Origin: Gemmatimonadales bacterium
Lineage (GTDB): Bacteria > Gemmatimonadota > Gemmatimonadetes > Gemmatimonadales > GWC2-71-9
Length of the DNA stretch: 7,102 nt
NCBI GenBank assembly: GCA_004525055.1
Contig: SPDF01000077.1
Coordinates: forward strand, 1-7,102
Direction of reading: 5' to 3'
In this document: positions 6,058 to 7,102 of the stretch, piece by piece
How positions within the stretch are numbered: the stretch's first letter is position 1
How the letters are laid out: each line of letters opens with the position of its first letter
Notes under the pieces: generated by a model
Databases searched by the model: none
Told to the model about the DNA's origin: nothing
What the model saw: only the letters and a program-made list of their open reading frames with translations
Made by a program: the position numbers and the translations under genes

Positions 6058-7093
6058 CAGACCCCTTCCTCCCCTCGCGGAGCGCAGAGCGCCCCGGCAC
6101 GAGGCAGGTCTGGATTCGCCTCCCGGCAGCCTCGTAGAAAGCGGCAGACCAACGCTCGGCACTCGGCGCATCAAGGTGGGATTCGTCAAAGGTGTTCAGG
6201 CCGCTCAGCCGCGGGGCGATCAGCTCCATGCCGAGGGCGGCGGCGACGGCGATTGCCGTGGCGGTATCAGTCCGGACGAACGGGACGTAGGTCAGAATAA
6301 TGCACTTGGGGTCGACGGGCAGGGACGCCGCAAATTCCCGTGCCGCGGCAGCGTAAGCATCCAGCGTTACCTGATTCTCGGAATCCCCGTCGTAGGAGAC
6401 GGGCATCCCGTGAATTTCTCCCCCCGACACGTGCCAGGCACCGGTCGTGCGCGATCTGTAGATCACGTATTCATTCCTGCAGAGGAATGAGGCCCACTGA
6501 CAGGCGGACCGGTGGATGGGCTGCCAGTCCCGTTTGCGCTCATAGCGGGTCCGAGCCGCGCTGTCCGAGAGGACCGTCCGCACCAGCTGGCTTGCCGTCT
6601 GTCGGAAGAACCAGTTCAGATTGATCACGTACACACGGGCGCGCGGTGAAAGCTTGCGGAGGAGCGGTGCCTCGAAGACGACGTTCACGTTATGCGAAAA
6701 TCCCAGCAGGAAGTAGCGGGCGGCGTGCGCGGCAAACCACTTGTCGGTCGCGGACGTGGAGAACCCGAGTTGCATTCGGCTGTTTCCTACGAAGAGCACG
6801 TCGGCGTTCGCCGCCGCCTCCGCAACATCGGGTTCCAGATTGAACCAAAATGCGCCATGGTCGTAATCGCCGTAGCCGGTCGCCTGGCAATACGCGAGGT
6901 AACTGTCCGATTGATACCCCGAAGCGGGACAGGCAAAGATGGCATTCCACCAAACCCCGTAGACGGCAGAAACTATGACGACCACGAGTAACAGCGCCGT
7001 GTAGGCTGCCGGCCTCGGGGTAGCCAAATAGCCCACATGCGATCGCTCCGATTCGCGGAATGCAGGCTTCTCTCGGGGTTCTGGGGGGATCAT
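6038..7093 (-). CDS. membrane-anchored SGNH-like acyltransferase/esterase (DltD-like role)
   Basis: A 351-residue protein with a cytoplasmic tail, one membrane segment at about 29-50 (AAYTALLLVVVIVSAVYGVW) and a large extracytoplasmic domain. SGNH-type marks are ADVLFVGNSRMQLGFS, with S105 in the block I position as GNSR, and FDESHLD with D303 and H306 near the C-terminus, matching the DxxH of block V. The layout resembles DltD and the SGNH partners of AlgI-type MBOATs, which move acyl groups onto envelope polymers or remove them. It is the first gene of the operon in view and overlaps FkbH by 20 bases. The ATG at 7093 is used; the frame stays open to the window edge and only 9 upstream bases are visible, so a longer start cannot be excluded, and a GTG at codon 20 is an alternative. 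A hydrolase role remains possible. No exact family is recognised beyond SGNH-like. Confidence 0.8.
   Translation of the reverse strand: MIPPEPREKPAFRESERSHVGYLATPRPAAYTALLLVVVIVSAVYGVWWNAIFACPASGYQSDSYLAYCQATGYGDYDHGAFWFNLEPDVAEAAANADVLFVGNSRMQLGFSTSATDKWFAAHAARYFLLGFSHNVNVVFEAPLLRKLSPRARVYVINLNWFFRQTASQLVRTVLSDSAARTRYERKRDWQPIHRSACQWASFLCRNEYVIYRSRTTGAWHVSGGEIHGMPVSYDGDSENQVTLDAYAAAAREFAASLPVDPKCIILTYVPFVRTDTATAIAVAAALGMELIAPRLSGLNTFDESHLDAPSAERWSAAFYEAAGRRIQTCLVPGRSALREGRKGSDDVATR
6062..6074 (-). promoter_or_regulatory. strong ribosome binding site that fixes the FkbH start
   Basis: Reading the minus strand, GGGGAGGAAGGGG ends 4 bases before the ATG at 6057. It offers GGAGG at 10 bases or GGAAGG at 6 bases from the start. 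It lies inside the last codons of the SGNH gene, so the two genes are likely translationally coupled. Confidence 0.7.
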
Positions 7094-7102
7094 GTTCTGA
7101 TA

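Noticed and set aside
6058..6189. An upstream ATG that would add 44 residues to FkbH
   Set aside because: It would overlap the SGNH gene by 152 bases, has Arg/Pro-rich text unlike the family, and a strong ribosome site precedes the ATG at 6057 instead.
5492..6490. A 332-codon plus-strand frame opposite FkbH and the SGNH gene
   Set aside because: Ser/Arg/Pro-rich antisense text crossing two well-supported genes, with no recognisable domain.

Overview
This is a GC-rich bacterial window with codons ending mostly in G or C. It holds two convergent gene groups that look like part of a cell-envelope polysaccharide locus. No gene gives a secure taxonomic call. An AlgI-type MBOAT, an SGNH protein with a membrane anchor and a VanZ/LamG-like protein suit a Gram-negative-type envelope, such as a soil phylum with large glycan clusters, but that is inference. 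There are no tRNA or rRNA genes, CRISPR arrays, insertion sequences or transposases.

Left arm, plus strand (1-1772, possibly to 1885): the 3' part of a PIG-L family sugar deacetylase, cut by the window edge, is followed after 3 bases by a polytopic VanZ-like protein with a large soluble domain inserted between its membrane segments. A possible 38-residue reading frame overlaps the VanZ stop.

Middle (1773-2195): a convergent stretch with no confident gene. It holds the short plus-strand frame and, on the minus strand, a coding-like fragment that appears frameshifted at a run of six G. I saw no convincing intrinsic terminator.

Right arm, minus strand (7093 down to 2196): a tight four-gene operon. 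In transcription order it encodes an anchored SGNH-like acyltransferase or esterase, an FkbH-family HAD protein that in known systems loads a glyceryl unit on a carrier protein, a dedicated acyl carrier protein, and an MBOAT acyltransferase. The first three genes overlap (20 and 14 bases) and the last follows after 30 bases.

The best reading of the right arm is a complete pathway for acylating an envelope polymer, logically parallel to DltABCD. FkbH takes the place of DltA as loader, the ACP that of DltC, the MBOAT that of DltB, and the SGNH protein that of DltD. The MBOAT ends in FLYWQF, which fits the FxYxxF C-terminal acyl-shuttle hexapeptide known from Dlt-type acylation systems. The cargo would then be a glycerate-derived acyl group rather than D-alanine or acetate. 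The family assignments are firm; the combined pathway and its cargo are inferred and form the main discovery candidate.
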